From Pedobacter sp. FW305-3-2-15-E-R2A2 (GTDB lineage Bacteria > Bacteroidota > Bacteroidia > Sphingobacteriales > Sphingobacteriaceae): a stretch of DNA of 64,000 bases. The stretch's first letter is position 1. Every line of letters begins with the position of its first letter. A program made the translations under genes and the position numbers. Positions 18,355 to 27,859 of this stretch are shown piece after piece. The stretch covers positions 5,518,001-5,582,000 of the forward strand of contig NZ_CP151803.1 of NCBI RefSeq assembly GCF_038446955.1, read 5' to 3'. Under the pieces are notes generated by a model that saw only the letters and a list, made by a program, of their open reading frames with translations, did no database searches and was not told the origin of the DNA.

Positions 18355-18381
18355 ATTGATCCTGGTATCAACAGGATTTCG

Positions 18382-18411
18382 ACCGGGGAAGTGCTTCAAC
18401 ACTTTCCCGGT
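18382..18411. other. 12-bp hairpin between FecR and SusC genes
   Basis: ACCGGGGAAGTG (18382-18393) pairs with CACTTTCCCGGT (18400-18411), one G-U pair, around a 6-nt loop. On - no T run follows. It could weaken or process the FecR-SusC read-through transcript. The rest of 18261-18499 shows no gene. Confidence 0.45.
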
Positions 18412-18499
18412 TATTTATGGATTAACATTTCAAGATTCCTACTCTCTGACTGGTAAATTTCTATTCATCTTTTTTTGTTTATGGTTTATGATCTGTTGA

Positions 18500-19663
18500 T
18501 TAAAGCGATACCACAATTTTATTCCTGGTATTGGTTTGCTTTTCTATTTTAAATTTCACGTTCAGATACCTCAGCATCTCCAGGAAAGCAGCAGCATTGA
18601 CGCTCCTCCGGACCTCCCCGGTAAATGAGATTGGCGGAATATTTCCTTCGTAGACCACGTCTACATTGTACCACCTGGAAGCCTGGCGCATGACGCTCTT
18701 CAAATCGGTAGCATTAAAAAGAAACAACCCATTTTTCCAGCTCATCACTTCTTCCGTGTCTACTTTGGTTACAGACAGCCGGTCTTTTAAAACCGCCTGC
18801 TCTCCGGGTTTGAGCAACACCCCATCTTTTGCGTTTGCCGGTGTAATAACTTTCACACGACCTTCCAGCAAAGTAGTCCTGACGGCGGGTTCATCGGCAT
18901 AAGCGTTGATGTTAAAATGTGTACCCAGCACTTCAACTTCCTGTTTAGACGTCATGACAATGAAAGGAACACGCTCCTGTTTTCCTTTTTCTTCTTTTAG
19001 CTGTTTGGCGACTTCAAAATAAGCCTCTCCTTTTAGTTCTACTTTTCGCTCATTGAGGTGGTCAAAGGTCAGGGGAAATCTCAAGGAAGATCCTGCGTTT
19101 AACCAGACCTGGGTGCCATCCGGCAATACAACCTGATATTGGCCACCATGTGGTGTCGTAATGGTATTATAGGAATTGGGTTTATTTACATTGGAAAGGT
19201 GATAGACCAACTGGCCATCTTTGGACTTGGAAATGTCTACCCCCGACTGGCTCGCAAGGGATCCGTTCTTCGCATCCGACAATGAAATCTCCGTTCCATT
19301 GTCAAGGGTCAGGATTGCCCTGTTTCCACCAGGAACTATTGTTTTGGCAATGGCCATCTGTTCTGCAGCGTTATTTTTGGGTGCCCTGGACACATAAAAA
19401 AAGATTCCAGCAGAGAGACTAAGCAACAGCACCGCAGCAGCAGCAATCTTTGGCCATAAAGAAATGCGGCGGGGACGTTCTTCCGGAAGCTGTAACCTTT
19501 CCCAGACCTCGTCCAGGTCATGACTGCGTTCGTCCATGCTTAAATCCGAATTTAAACTGGCCGTTCTGCTCAGATGCCAGCTTTCCATTAAAGCCTGCTC
19601 CTCTTCAGTACAATTACCGGATAGGTACCTGTCTAATAGTTCTTTTGCATCTGGTTTTTCCAT
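18500..19663 (-). CDS. FecR-family anti-sigma regulator
   Basis: Inner-membrane anti-sigma factor, 387 aa, expected to hold the neighbouring ECF sigma until the SusC STN domain signals. An N-terminal cytoplasmic anti-sigma segment (1-65, ELLDRYLSGNCTEEEQAL) leads to one membrane helix (about 72-90), the periplasmic FecR domain (TTPHGGQYQVVLPDGTQVWL, LKGEAYFEV) and a C-terminal DUF4974 domain (about 315-387). It lies 126 nt downstream of the sigma gene and about 240 nt upstream of SusC. Confidence 0.92.
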   Translation of the reverse strand: MEKPDAKELLDRYLSGNCTEEEQALMESWHLSRTASLNSDLSMDERSHDLDEVWERLQLPEERPRRISLWPKIAAAAVLLLSLSAGIFFYVSRAPKNNAAEQMAIAKTIVPGGNRAILTLDNGTEISLSDAKNGSLASQSGVDISKSKDGQLVYHLSNVNKPNSYNTITTPHGGQYQVVLPDGTQVWLNAGSSLRFPLTFDHLNERKVELKGEAYFEVAKQLKEEKGKQERVPFIVMTSKQEVEVLGTHFNINAYADEPAVRTTLLEGRVKVITPANAKDGVLLKPGEQAVLKDRLSVTKVDTEEVMSWKNGLFLFNATDLKSVMRQASRWYNVDVVYEGNIPPISFTGEVRRSVNAAAFLEMLRYLNVKFKIEKQTNTRNKIVVSL

Positions 19664-19789
19664 AGTCAGAAAGGGTCATGTTTGCCCTTATAAAAACAAC
19701 AGACAGGTAAGTCAGCCGGAGGGGGTAAATAAAAATGAAAAAAGATTTAGGGAGGGCTCACTTAGACCTAACAGAGGATTCACTTAGAC

Positions 19790-20368
19790 TCAATAATGAG
19801 AAATTAAAAACAGGAATACCATCAAGCCCAGCTTAATTCTCAGTATTTTCAAGGCATGCTGCACGTGTTTCCTTACCGTTTGCTCAGAAAGATCCAGCTG
19901 TTCTGCAATTTCCTTATGACTCAACTGGGATTTTCTGCTGAGCTCAAAAACTTCCTTCATCTTAGGAGGTAAAGCAGAGATTTCCTTTTCTATCAAAACC
20001 GTCATTTGTTTTTCCCTGACCAAATGGTCCGTCACACATATCCCTTCATCGATAAAAGCTTGCAGAGAACTCAGGTATTGGGAAGCGATCTTCCGATGGG
20101 AAATCGCATTGAAGACGCGGTTTCGAACTGCAGTATACAGGTAAGCAGAGAGATTTTCAGGGAAAGACAAACTTTCACGTTTGGTCCACAAGCTGGCAAA
20201 AAGCTCATGAACAATGTCCTTCGCCTCCTCACGATCCTGCATCCACTTATACGCATGGATGTGCAACAGCCATATATACCTGTTGTAAATTTCTGTGTAG
20301 GCTTTTCTATCCCCCGACTTTAATAATCCGGCCAGTTCGTTGTCCGATATCGCCTGATAATTAAGCAT
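19790..20368 (-). CDS. ECF RNA polymerase sigma-70 factor
   Basis: Extracytoplasmic-function sigma factor of 192 aa, FecI-like Bacteroidota type. Region 2 is seen in YNRYIWLLHIHAYKWMQDRE-AKDIVHELFASLW, and region 4 in LPPKMKEVFELSRKSQLSHK with the HTH SEQTVRKHVQHAL. The hydrophobic tail LGLMVFLFLISHY is common in this subgroup. It heads the sigma-FecR-SusC-SusD-thioredoxin module. A weak -7-like TATATTCG lies at 20387-20394. Confidence 0.92.
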   Translation of the reverse strand: MLNYQAISDNELAGLLKSGDRKAYTEIYNRYIWLLHIHAYKWMQDREEAKDIVHELFASLWTKRESLSFPENLSAYLYTAVRNRVFNAISHRKIASQYLSSLQAFIDEGICVTDHLVREKQMTVLIEKEISALPPKMKEVFELSRKSQLSHKEIAEQLDLSEQTVRKHVQHALKILRIKLGLMVFLFLISHY

Positions 20369-20412
20369 TTTGTAATCTCCCCAGGGCGAATATAGTAATT
20401 ATGGGCTTATTC

Positions 20413-20456
20413 AAAAAAAGAACTCCCATACCGGATGACCAATATGGGAGTTCTTT
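20413..20456 (-). terminator. terminator closing redox SusCD module 2
   Basis: AAAGAACTCCCATA (20417-20430) pairs with TATGGGAGTTCTTT (20443-20456), a perfect 14-bp stem with a 12-nt loop and a T7 run on -. It lies 16 nt beyond the TlpA gene and separates module 2 from the sigma gene of module 1. Confidence 0.85.
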
Positions 20457-20472
20457 GCCATGCTGTTATGAC

Positions 20473-21609
20473 TTATTTCATCAGCTCTTCCAGCTTTTTA
20501 TGCAGTTCCTCTCCTCTAAGGTTGGCCGCAACAATTTTCCCCGCAGGGTCAATCAGGTAATTCTGTGGAATTCCTTTTACACCATATAGCTTTGACGCCG
20601 CATTGTTCCAGCCCTGAAGATCACTCAGTTGAGTCCAGGTCAGGCCATCTGTTTTAATCGCATTTAACCAGTTGTCTTTCTTACCCGGCTGATCCAGGGA
20701 AACACCAAGAACCGTAAAGTTCTTCTCTTTATACTTGTTATAGGCAGCCACTACATTTGGATTTTCCGCGCGACAAGGTCCGCACCAGGAAGCCCAGAAA
20801 TCCAGCAACACATACTTTCCACGAAACTCAGAAAGCTTAACCGGCTTATCATTCACATCATTCTGCGTGAAATCAGGCGCAACAGCACCAATTGCGGTAG
20901 ACTTGGCAATCTCTATCTGTTTAGCAAAATCTAACCCGGCCTTACTTTCTCTCAGACGTTTGCTCAGCGCCAAAAATTTAGGCTCTACTTTAGCCACCTC
21001 CATATCGTACTCCGAAGATTCCTTTAAAGCCACCAGACTAAAATAAGAATCAGGATGCTGCGCGATAAAGCCTTCCTGAATTTTCAACTTTTCATCCGCC
21101 GCTGGCTTATGTCTGCTTTGTAAGCTCTTTACAAATTCTTCTTTTTGCTTTTGTTCATTACTCGCCGCCGCCCATTCCGCATTCAGTCCGTTAATGACCT
21201 TTTCAGGAGCTGCAACTGCTTTCAGATATACCACATGCTCCGCATTGATCGGAGATCCCGTGATCAGCGCATTTTTTACAGAATCTTTGGCTTTTAAAGC
21301 AATCTCCCCTTTATCCAGGTAAAAGGAAAGGATATCCGGATTTTTTGAAGCCGCATTTGTTCCCTGATGATTAAGCGTAATTTTAGCAGAGGTCGGTCCG
21401 GCGACTTGTCCTTTGAAGTTAAAAGTTCCGTTTTTAAGGATAGCGGAATCTTTAACCATTGCCCCATCCTGACGATAGCTCAGGTAAGCTTTTGAGCCAG
21501 CAGCGGCCTTTGCTACTGCTCCTTTTAAATTAAATGCTGCATTTTGCGCATTGGCCAATACAGGAACGGCACATATTAGTGTTAAAACTAACTTTTTCAT
21601 TTTCATCAT
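20473..21609 (-). CDS. TlpA-like thiol-disulfide oxidoreductase with DUF4369
   Basis: Exported protein of 378 aa built like the one ending module 1: signal peptide to about residue 21 (VPVLANA/Q), DUF4369 domain (FNLKGAVAKAAAGSKAYLSY), helical linker, and TlpA domain with active site WASWCGPCRAENPN at about residues 272-285 and cis-Pro loop KGIPQNYLI. The C-terminus of the two proteins is closely alike (LRGEELHKKLEELMK and LRGKALHDKLEELLK), indicating duplication. The start could be the Met at residue 3 or 5. Confidence 0.85.
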   Translation of the reverse strand: MMKMKKLVLTLICAVPVLANAQNAAFNLKGAVAKAAAGSKAYLSYRQDGAMVKDSAILKNGTFNFKGQVAGPTSAKITLNHQGTNAASKNPDILSFYLDKGEIALKAKDSVKNALITGSPINAEHVVYLKAVAAPEKVINGLNAEWAAASNEQKQKEEFVKSLQSRHKPAADEKLKIQEGFIAQHPDSYFSLVALKESSEYDMEVAKVEPKFLALSKRLRESKAGLDFAKQIEIAKSTAIGAVAPDFTQNDVNDKPVKLSEFRGKYVLLDFWASWCGPCRAENPNVVAAYNKYKEKNFTVLGVSLDQPGKKDNWLNAIKTDGLTWTQLSDLQGWNNAASKLYGVKGIPQNYLIDPAGKIVAANLRGEELHKKLEELMK

Positions 21610-21641
21610 TATATATTTGTTTTTTTAGCGGTTATGAAGCT

Positions 21642-21689
21642 ATCATGATCTTGATATACATCTCTTTATGTGATCTGTAAGATCATGAT
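21642..21689 (-). promoter_or_regulatory. long stem-loop ahead of the module-2 TlpA gene
   Basis: ATCATGATCTT (21642-21652) pairs perfectly with AAGATCATGAT (21679-21689), and the loop contains a further ACAT/ATGT pairing. No T run follows on -. The position, between the outer-membrane and thioredoxin parts of the module, parallels the stem-loop at 13101-13146. Confidence 0.45.
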
Positions 21690-21733
21690 GGTTTTGTTGA
21701 TTGATTTGGTTGAATTATTAATTGTTAAATTTC

Positions 21734-22654
21734 TTATTTGTAAGCGTCAAACTTCTCTCTGTAGGTATTCCCCATCGCCTGAATGTCCCAGCCCTCCGAC
21801 TGAAGATAGGCGACAAAGGCTGCATACTTTTTAGCCCTGGCCGGACTATCATCGAGGTATTTTCTTTTGATGTTTTCTTTTGATTCCAATGCCAGTAACT
21901 TCATCCAGGAAGAGAAATCGTTCTCAAAAGAACTGGAGCCTGAAGCTTCAATAAATCCTCCCGTCATGGCAAGCAACTCATACGCGGCATCTCTTTTTTC
22001 AGCGTCTTTATCTTTATCATACTCTTTTCTGATCTTATCCACAGCAGCACCACTATCATAGGCCTTTCCTGCATCTGCAAATGCTTTTACCGGTTCAGGA
22101 ATACGAAGCGTAATCATAGAAGAGAGCTGTGACCATATGGCGTTGCTCAGCACGGAATCCTGATAATAGTGTCGCTCGGGATTCCCTACAGGCAAAGCAT
22201 TGGTCATTTGATTTGGCCAACAGATCACAAGCCTGCTCCTGCCTATCTTTTTGATATTCTCGGCAGAATATCCCCTTCCATAACTCTTCACAAAGAATAA
22301 TTCCAGTGGAAAAAATGCTTTTGCATATTTCGGAGCGACACCAGACATCAATGCCTTCGTGTAAAGGATCGCACTCTGCCGTTCCTGATCGGCGATTTTC
22401 TCTACGCCAAAACGATTGAAAGGATCGTTATCAAGAATCGCATTCGTCACTTCTTTCCAATCTTTAAAGTCCATCCGCATCCAGATATTATAACTCTGAT
22501 ATAATTCCTTCACCGCAGGATCTGCATCCGCCGGAGGCGAAAAGGTATGCTCAAATTTTAAATCTTCCGTAGGACGGATCGCTTCTTCCTTTTTGCAGGA
22601 CCACAACAGAACTGCCAGACTAAAGGCTATAAAGTATCTATTTTTTAAGTTCAT
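21734..22654 (-). CDS. SusCD-associated lipoprotein, Mx1-peptidase-like without HExxH
   Basis: Lipoprotein of 306 aa; lipobox LLWSC puts the lipid on Cys 20. The overall plan recalls the putative zinc metallopeptidases (Peptidase_Mx1) that follow SusD genes: a short N-terminal part with YQSYNIWMRMDFKDW, and a late GFIEASGSSSFENDFSSWM resembling that family's GFxSxYASSxxxEDFAE. No HExxH zinc motif occurs anywhere; the equivalent place reads SNAIWSQLSSMITLRIPEP. If related, it is an inactive surface protein, perhaps a ligand binder. The family link is from memory and only moderately sure. It lies 22 nt after SusD. Confidence 0.6.
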   Translation of the reverse strand: MNLKNRYFIAFSLAVLLWSCKKEEAIRPTEDLKFEHTFSPPADADPAVKELYQSYNIWMRMDFKDWKEVTNAILDNDPFNRFGVEKIADQERQSAILYTKALMSGVAPKYAKAFFPLELFFVKSYGRGYSAENIKKIGRSRLVICWPNQMTNALPVGNPERHYYQDSVLSNAIWSQLSSMITLRIPEPVKAFADAGKAYDSGAAVDKIRKEYDKDKDAEKRDAAYELLAMTGGFIEASGSSSFENDFSSWMKLLALESKENIKRKYLDDSPARAKKYAAFVAYLQSEGWDIQAMGNTYREKFDAYK

Positions 22655-22676
22655 ATTTTTTAAATTTAGGCTAAGC

Positions 22677-24134
22677 TTATCTCTTGTTTAATGGCATTTC
22701 CGGGCTATTGATTTGTTCGGACAAAGGGATCTGAAGGACATAGCGTGGATCTTTCTCTTTTAAAGTATATACCTGTCCGTTTTTATAGGTATGCGTTATG
22801 GAAGGCTTACCCAATCTCCTCAGGTCAAACCAACGCAACCCTCCTTCAAATGCCATTTCAATCCGACGTTCTTCATAAATGCGCTTCAGAAGCTGATTCT
22901 GATCCGAGAAGTCGGCCAATTTCAATGGTACAAATTCCTCTTTCTTAATCCTGTTGACCAGCAGGTTATTCAAATCTGTAATCGCCGGTTCCAAACGGCC
23001 CAATTTTGCATACGCTTCAGCACGCATTACATAGGCCTCACTCACCTTAAGTCCAATATGATAACTGCCATTTTCCTGCTTGGCAAACATGTTATAAATG
23101 GTAGGGCCGGTCTGAATGCCATCCGCAGTAGTCAGGTCAGCAAAAGAATCGAAAATGTACCTTCTGTAATCCTTAACACCGTTCCGGCGACATAGATCCA
23201 GTAGTTCAACCGATGGCTTGCACGCGGCCATCCCATGGTAAAAGATATTGTTATTTGCTTTTCCGGCCATAAAGAACAAAACCTCGTTCTTGTAATCAGA
23301 ATCAATCATTCCGTAATTGCTCATAAAGGCTTCACTTTCCCTATCCTTCCCATCAATATGTGCCTGAGTCTCATTCATATTAAACAAACTCCTGGTATTC
23401 ATCACAATAGTTGATGCTGCGATGGCACCTTCGTAATCTCCCATGAAAAGATTTACCCTCGCCTTAAACAACTGAAGAGAATTGTAATTGAACCGGAATT
23501 TACTTTTCAGTGGTTTTCCCATCAGCAGTGCCGAAGCCTGATCGATATCCATCTGTATCTGGTTCCATACTTTCTCAATGGATACCCTGACATTGTTCTG
23601 TGTATTTTGATGAATGTCTACAGCTGTTAACGGCATAGGTACCCCAGGCTCCGACAGTGTTTCCGGCGCATAAACATCCGCATATAAATTCAGAAGATAG
23701 AAATAACTGAATGCCCTCAATGCATATGCTTCTCCTTTTACTGTTTCAAAAAGCACCTTTTCCGAAGCAGAAGGACTGCGTTTGGAAAATTCATCCAACA
23801 CCGTATTTGCATAGTACACGGATTTGTACAACTGTCCCCAATAGGGATCATCAGCCACTCCTTCCAGCTGATGAGTTGATGCCCAGACAAACCAGGGTTC
23901 ATTAGCACGGTCCAGCGTAGAACTTGTTTGCAGGTTGACAAAAGCATTATCCGTCATGAGTTCTGTTTTAAAATAGAAATCCTGTTTCGGATATCCTCCA
24001 AGTAATACAGATTCATAGTCGGCAATCGTTACCGGCATCATGCTGTTGACCGGCTTGATGTCGAGCATTTTCTGGCAGCTGGAAGACAACAGGATCAGCA
24101 TACCTATAAAATTCAAATAAAATATCTTTTTCAT
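22677..24134 (-). CDS. SusD/RagB family nutrient-binding outer-membrane lipoprotein
   Basis: Surface lipoprotein of 485 aa; lipobox SSSC, Cys at residue 20. Starts with the usual KMLDIKP, has SusD-like helices (AYALRAFSYFYLLNLYADVY) and the C-terminal signature YEERRIEMAFEGGLRWFDLR, ending YVLQIPLSEQINSPEMPLNKR-like. It is 11 nt downstream of SusC 2 and should form the lid of that transporter. The ligand is unknown. Confidence 0.92.
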   Translation of the reverse strand: MKKIFYLNFIGMLILLSSSCQKMLDIKPVNSMMPVTIADYESVLLGGYPKQDFYFKTELMTDNAFVNLQTSSTLDRANEPWFVWASTHQLEGVADDPYWGQLYKSVYYANTVLDEFSKRSPSASEKVLFETVKGEAYALRAFSYFYLLNLYADVYAPETLSEPGVPMPLTAVDIHQNTQNNVRVSIEKVWNQIQMDIDQASALLMGKPLKSKFRFNYNSLQLFKARVNLFMGDYEGAIAASTIVMNTRSLFNMNETQAHIDGKDRESEAFMSNYGMIDSDYKNEVLFFMAGKANNNIFYHGMAACKPSVELLDLCRRNGVKDYRRYIFDSFADLTTADGIQTGPTIYNMFAKQENGSYHIGLKVSEAYVMRAEAYAKLGRLEPAITDLNNLLVNRIKKEEFVPLKLADFSDQNQLLKRIYEERRIEMAFEGGLRWFDLRRLGKPSITHTYKNGQVYTLKEKDPRYVLQIPLSEQINSPEMPLNKR

Positions 24135-24145
24135 AATTTCAAGCT

Positions 24146-27100
24146 TTAAAACTGTACAGATAAAGAAACAGAGTAAGAACGGGGCAATGGCAGGAAGGTA
24201 TTTCCAAAGGAAACATTTGCGGTTCGGGTATCATTATAGTTCATCAACGAGCCGGTAGATTCAGGGTCCTGCCCTTTTAGCGCCTTATTTTTCCATACAT
24301 GAAGGTTATTTCCCTGAAGCATCAAACGGATGTTCTGAATCCCCTTCGCCCGGAGTGCGGGTGTAAAAAGGTCATAACTCAGCGAGAGGTTTTGTAAACG
24401 GACGAAATCACCTTTAACAGTCCTCAAGTCACTATTGTCATACATATTTCCATTATAAGGGCTTGTTCCGGTTACGGCAAGGTCCCATGGATCCGACTCG
24501 AGCTTTGGAACATTGGTATGCAATTCATCCCCCGGTTGTCTCCACCTTTGCGCCCATTCTTTTGACATGTTCTGCGTCGCATCAGGAAAGCCCAATGCAT
24601 ATCCCTGAGAAAGGTTACGCAAACGGATAACATTCCCGAAATTCCCAATCAATAAGGCAGAAAGGGTAAATTTCTTATAGGAAAAAGTATTGGTTAAACC
24701 TCCCTGGATCATCGGCATGGTGGTCCCGGAATAGGTCAGCCCATCAACCTTGTTCATTCCATATAAAACCTTTTCTCCTTCTTTAGTGGTATAGAATGAT
24801 GCCCTTCCATCGGCATTAAGGCCAGCATAACGATAAGACCAAAGCCCGTTTATGGGTTTCCCCACCACTGCTGAAGCCGCAAAATTGGTTCGTTGTGCAC
24901 TGGTCAGGCTGCCTACTGTAGGTACAGAATATACTTCCAGTACTTTGTTTTCATTGTAGCCCAGGTTCACATTGGTAGACCATCGGAAATCTTTTCCATC
25001 GATATTAATGGAATTTAAAGACAGCTCAAAGCCCTTATTCCTCATCGACGCCCAATTCACCTGGATAGAGTTGAATCCGGAAACCTGTGATACCTGCTTG
25101 GTTCCTAAAAGATCAGTCCCCCTTTTGTGGTAATATTCGATGGTACCACTCAATCTGCGCTTCCATAAACCAAACTCCAGGGCCAGGTTCGTGGTGTAGT
25201 TCATCTCCCATTTCAGGTTTGGATTTTTAGGCGCAGAAATCACGAGGTAGCCTTCTTTATTGATCACATCCGTAGTCCCTATCCTCGCTACCAAATCAGA
25301 ATAAGCCTGTGAGGCCACATTCCCCTGACTACCATAAGAGCCTTTTAAGGTCAGATAGGTGAGCCAATCCTGATCCTTTAGGAAATTCTCTTCTTTCATC
25401 TGGTAGTTTAATCCCAATGCCCACAATGGCTGAAAAAGCTTATTTGTCTTTATCCCAAAACGGTTTGATCCGTCCGTACGGGCATTCAAGCTCATCGTAT
25501 ACCGGTTTTTATAGGTATAGCCTGCTACCCCAAAATAGGATACCGCAGCGGTCTCGTTCAGGTTCTCGGTCCAATATGGAATTCCCATGGTCTCCATGAG
25601 CTCAAATTGAGGAACCTGCTGATGACCCCGGTTGTGTACATATCCATAGATATCTGTACTTACCTCTTTATATTTAGAAGTTCTGATCTCCTGACCAGCC
25701 ATCACATCAAAGCGATGGTCTTGCCCTATGACAGGCATAAAGGAAAGCTGATTTCTAAAAGTCAGGGAGTTGTTGTTATTTGACCTGTCCTGCCTGAAAC
25801 CTCCGTCAAACCATATTGGAACGCCAATATAATCGACGGTTTTAAACATGTCTCTTTTTCGCGCACGGACAAAATAGCTATCCTCGGTAGCAACATCCTC
25901 ATCTACGGTGTTTTGCTTTGAAAAAGAGAATAAACTGGTAAAAATCAGATCCGGGATTAATCTCCATTCGAGATCTACCGTCCCCCGCATCCCAAAGTTT
26001 TTGGAAGTTCTCCAGCCTTGCTCCCTGTTTTCCAGAAAGTTGTATTTAAGACTGTTGTAGTACAAATGGTTATATCCTCCATTTTCATCAAATACATTTT
26101 GTGCCGGAGTGCTATATATTGCCCATTCGTAAGGGTTTTCACGGGAATCGGTGGCAAAGAAACTATTGTTTTCTCTTGCATTAATGTCCAGCATTCCCCC
26201 GATCCGGATGTTGTCCCTTAGTTTCGTATAGACTTTAACCGATCCGGTATAAGTTTTCTGTCCGACTTTTTTTGCGGTAGCCTGATCATCCATCATGCTG
26301 CCCGACAAATAAAAAGTGGTTTGTTCTGTTCCCCCGGAAAAGTTCAGACTGTGTTTATGGGTAAAAGCATTCCTGAATAAATGTTTAAACCAATCTGTAT
26401 TTACGGTTTCCAGCTGTTTTACTTTATCATCAAATTGCGCCCAGGTCAGCTTCCTATCATGTACATCTATAAAATAGCGTTCAAAATCAGATACCGTTCC
26501 ATACTCGCCTGGTTTGGTCGTACTCGTGTTCAGGATCCCCCTGGAAATCATTTCCAGGTTTACATTTGTCCGTTCTTTTGAGTTCATCATATAGGCATCA
26601 GACATCTGAGGGCGCATGTTCACAGAAAGATGACTGGAATAACTAATCCTGGTCTTCCCGGAAACTCCTTTTTTAGAGGTGATGACAATTACGCCGTTTG
26701 CAGCTTTTGTTCCGTAAATGGCGGTTGCTGCGGCATCTTTTAACACATTGATCGACTCGATATCGTCCACATTGATCCCCCCGATTCCTGAAGCAATCAG
26801 GTTTCTGTTGTTCATAATGTCATCTACAGATACATTCAATGGATCGTCCAGGATAATTCCATCGACCACCCAAAGTGGCTGAACATTCCCACTGATGGTA
26901 GAAGTCCCCCGAATTCTGATCTGAGGGATGGCTCCCGGTGCTCCGGAAGTGCTGACAATCGTTAATCCGGGAACCTGCCCCTGTAACAGTTTATCGATAT
27001 TAGGCTGATTGATGGTTTTCAATACATTCATATCCACGGTCGTAATGGAAGAGGTCAATCTGCGTCTTTCGATTTTCTGATACCCGCTCACCACAACTTC

Positions 27101-27721
27101 GGAAAGGTCCGACATATCGGCTTTAAGCTTAATCAGAAGCTGATTTCTGCCTTTCAAAGGTTCTTCTTTGCTGATGTAACCGACACATGAAAACAGCAGC
27201 ACAGCATCTCCGTTTGGAACACTGATGGCAAAAGCGCCGGACTGATCTGTGGCTACCCCTAGCTTACTGTTTTTGAGGCGAACACTGATTCCGGGTAAAG
27301 GAAGGCCATTCTCATCGGTCACCTTTCCCTTTACTTCGATATACAATGGCTTTTGAACCTGTGGTTTCCGCTGCACGACGACCGTATTTTGCTGGATGAC
27401 ATAAGTGATGGGCTGATCCTCAAAACAGACCTCCAATGCCTCTTTTAAGGATACATTCCTGAGTTTAACATTTACTTTTTTTACGCCTTCCAGCGTTTGA
27501 GCGGTATACACAAAGTTGTAGCCACTTTGGATCCGCAGTTCTTTAAAAATTTTATCCAGAGAAGCGTTTTGCTCAGAGATGGTAATGTTCTGGGCAACAC
27601 TTTTTGCGGCGATCTGGAAGAAAATGGTCGTCATTAGAAGGATGGTTAACTTCATGATTCGCAGTATTTTATTTTGGGCATAAGCAGGCCGCTTAGACCT
27701 CAGGAGATCGTAAATATTCAT
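24146..27721 (-). CDS. SusC/RagA TonB-linked outer-membrane transporter with STN domain
   Basis: TonB-dependent importer of 1191 aa. Signal sequence near residues 23-43 (MKLTILLMTTIFFQIAAKSV), STN domain (about 48-115), carboxypeptidase-regulatory domain (about 128-205), plug (LLQGQVPGLTIVSTSG, LWVVDGIILDD, INVLKDAAATAIYGTKAANG) and barrel ending RSYSVSLSVQF. Met 23 is an alternative start. Built like SusC 1 and probably a paralogue, but the sequences are clearly diverged. STN points to signalling to the FecR/sigma pair upstream. Confidence 0.92.
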   Translation of the reverse strand: MNIYDLLRSKRPAYAQNKILRIMKLTILLMTTIFFQIAAKSVAQNITISEQNASLDKIFKELRIQSGYNFVYTAQTLEGVKKVNVKLRNVSLKEALEVCFEDQPITYVIQQNTVVVQRKPQVQKPLYIEVKGKVTDENGLPLPGISVRLKNSKLGVATDQSGAFAISVPNGDAVLLFSCVGYISKEEPLKGRNQLLIKLKADMSDLSEVVVSGYQKIERRRLTSSITTVDMNVLKTINQPNIDKLLQGQVPGLTIVSTSGAPGAIPQIRIRGTSTISGNVQPLWVVDGIILDDPLNVSVDDIMNNRNLIASGIGGINVDDIESINVLKDAAATAIYGTKAANGVIVITSKKGVSGKTRISYSSHLSVNMRPQMSDAYMMNSKERTNVNLEMISRGILNTSTTKPGEYGTVSDFERYFIDVHDRKLTWAQFDDKVKQLETVNTDWFKHLFRNAFTHKHSLNFSGGTEQTTFYLSGSMMDDQATAKKVGQKTYTGSVKVYTKLRDNIRIGGMLDINARENNSFFATDSRENPYEWAIYSTPAQNVFDENGGYNHLYYNSLKYNFLENREQGWRTSKNFGMRGTVDLEWRLIPDLIFTSLFSFSKQNTVDEDVATEDSYFVRARKRDMFKTVDYIGVPIWFDGGFRQDRSNNNNSLTFRNQLSFMPVIGQDHRFDVMAGQEIRTSKYKEVSTDIYGYVHNRGHQQVPQFELMETMGIPYWTENLNETAAVSYFGVAGYTYKNRYTMSLNARTDGSNRFGIKTNKLFQPLWALGLNYQMKEENFLKDQDWLTYLTLKGSYGSQGNVASQAYSDLVARIGTTDVINKEGYLVISAPKNPNLKWEMNYTTNLALEFGLWKRRLSGTIEYYHKRGTDLLGTKQVSQVSGFNSIQVNWASMRNKGFELSLNSINIDGKDFRWSTNVNLGYNENKVLEVYSVPTVGSLTSAQRTNFAASAVVGKPINGLWSYRYAGLNADGRASFYTTKEGEKVLYGMNKVDGLTYSGTTMPMIQGGLTNTFSYKKFTLSALLIGNFGNVIRLRNLSQGYALGFPDATQNMSKEWAQRWRQPGDELHTNVPKLESDPWDLAVTGTSPYNGNMYDNSDLRTVKGDFVRLQNLSLSYDLFTPALRAKGIQNIRLMLQGNNLHVWKNKALKGQDPESTGSLMNYNDTRTANVSFGNTFLPLPRSYSVSLSVQF

Positions 27722-27787
27722 TACATTTGGGTGGTTTGGTTTGTTGATTGATTGTTTTCTGCAAAATATCGGGTAAGCCAGGCCAGT

Positions 27788-27816
27788 GTCAGACCACGAT
27801 GGCAGTCGGGTCTGGC
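27788..27816. other. hairpin between FecR 2 and SusC 2
   Basis: GTCAGACC (27788-27795) pairs with GGTCTGGC (27809-27816), one G-U, with a 13-nt loop. It takes the same place as the hairpin at 18382-18411 in module 1. No T run. Confidence 0.35.
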
Positions 27817-27859
27817 ATGTTTATTCGAACCATGAAGCTTACCGTAGGTGTAAGTAGAT

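Noticed and set aside
19758..19789. Direct repeat TCACTTAGAC at 19758-19767 and 19780-19789, 22 bp apart
   Set aside because: Only two short copies, at the sigma gene stop; no promoter nearby to give it a role.
20387..20394. TATATTCG as -7 element of sigma 1
   Set aside because: One mismatch in the conserved TTTG and only a 17-nt spacing to a TTTG; too weak to list.
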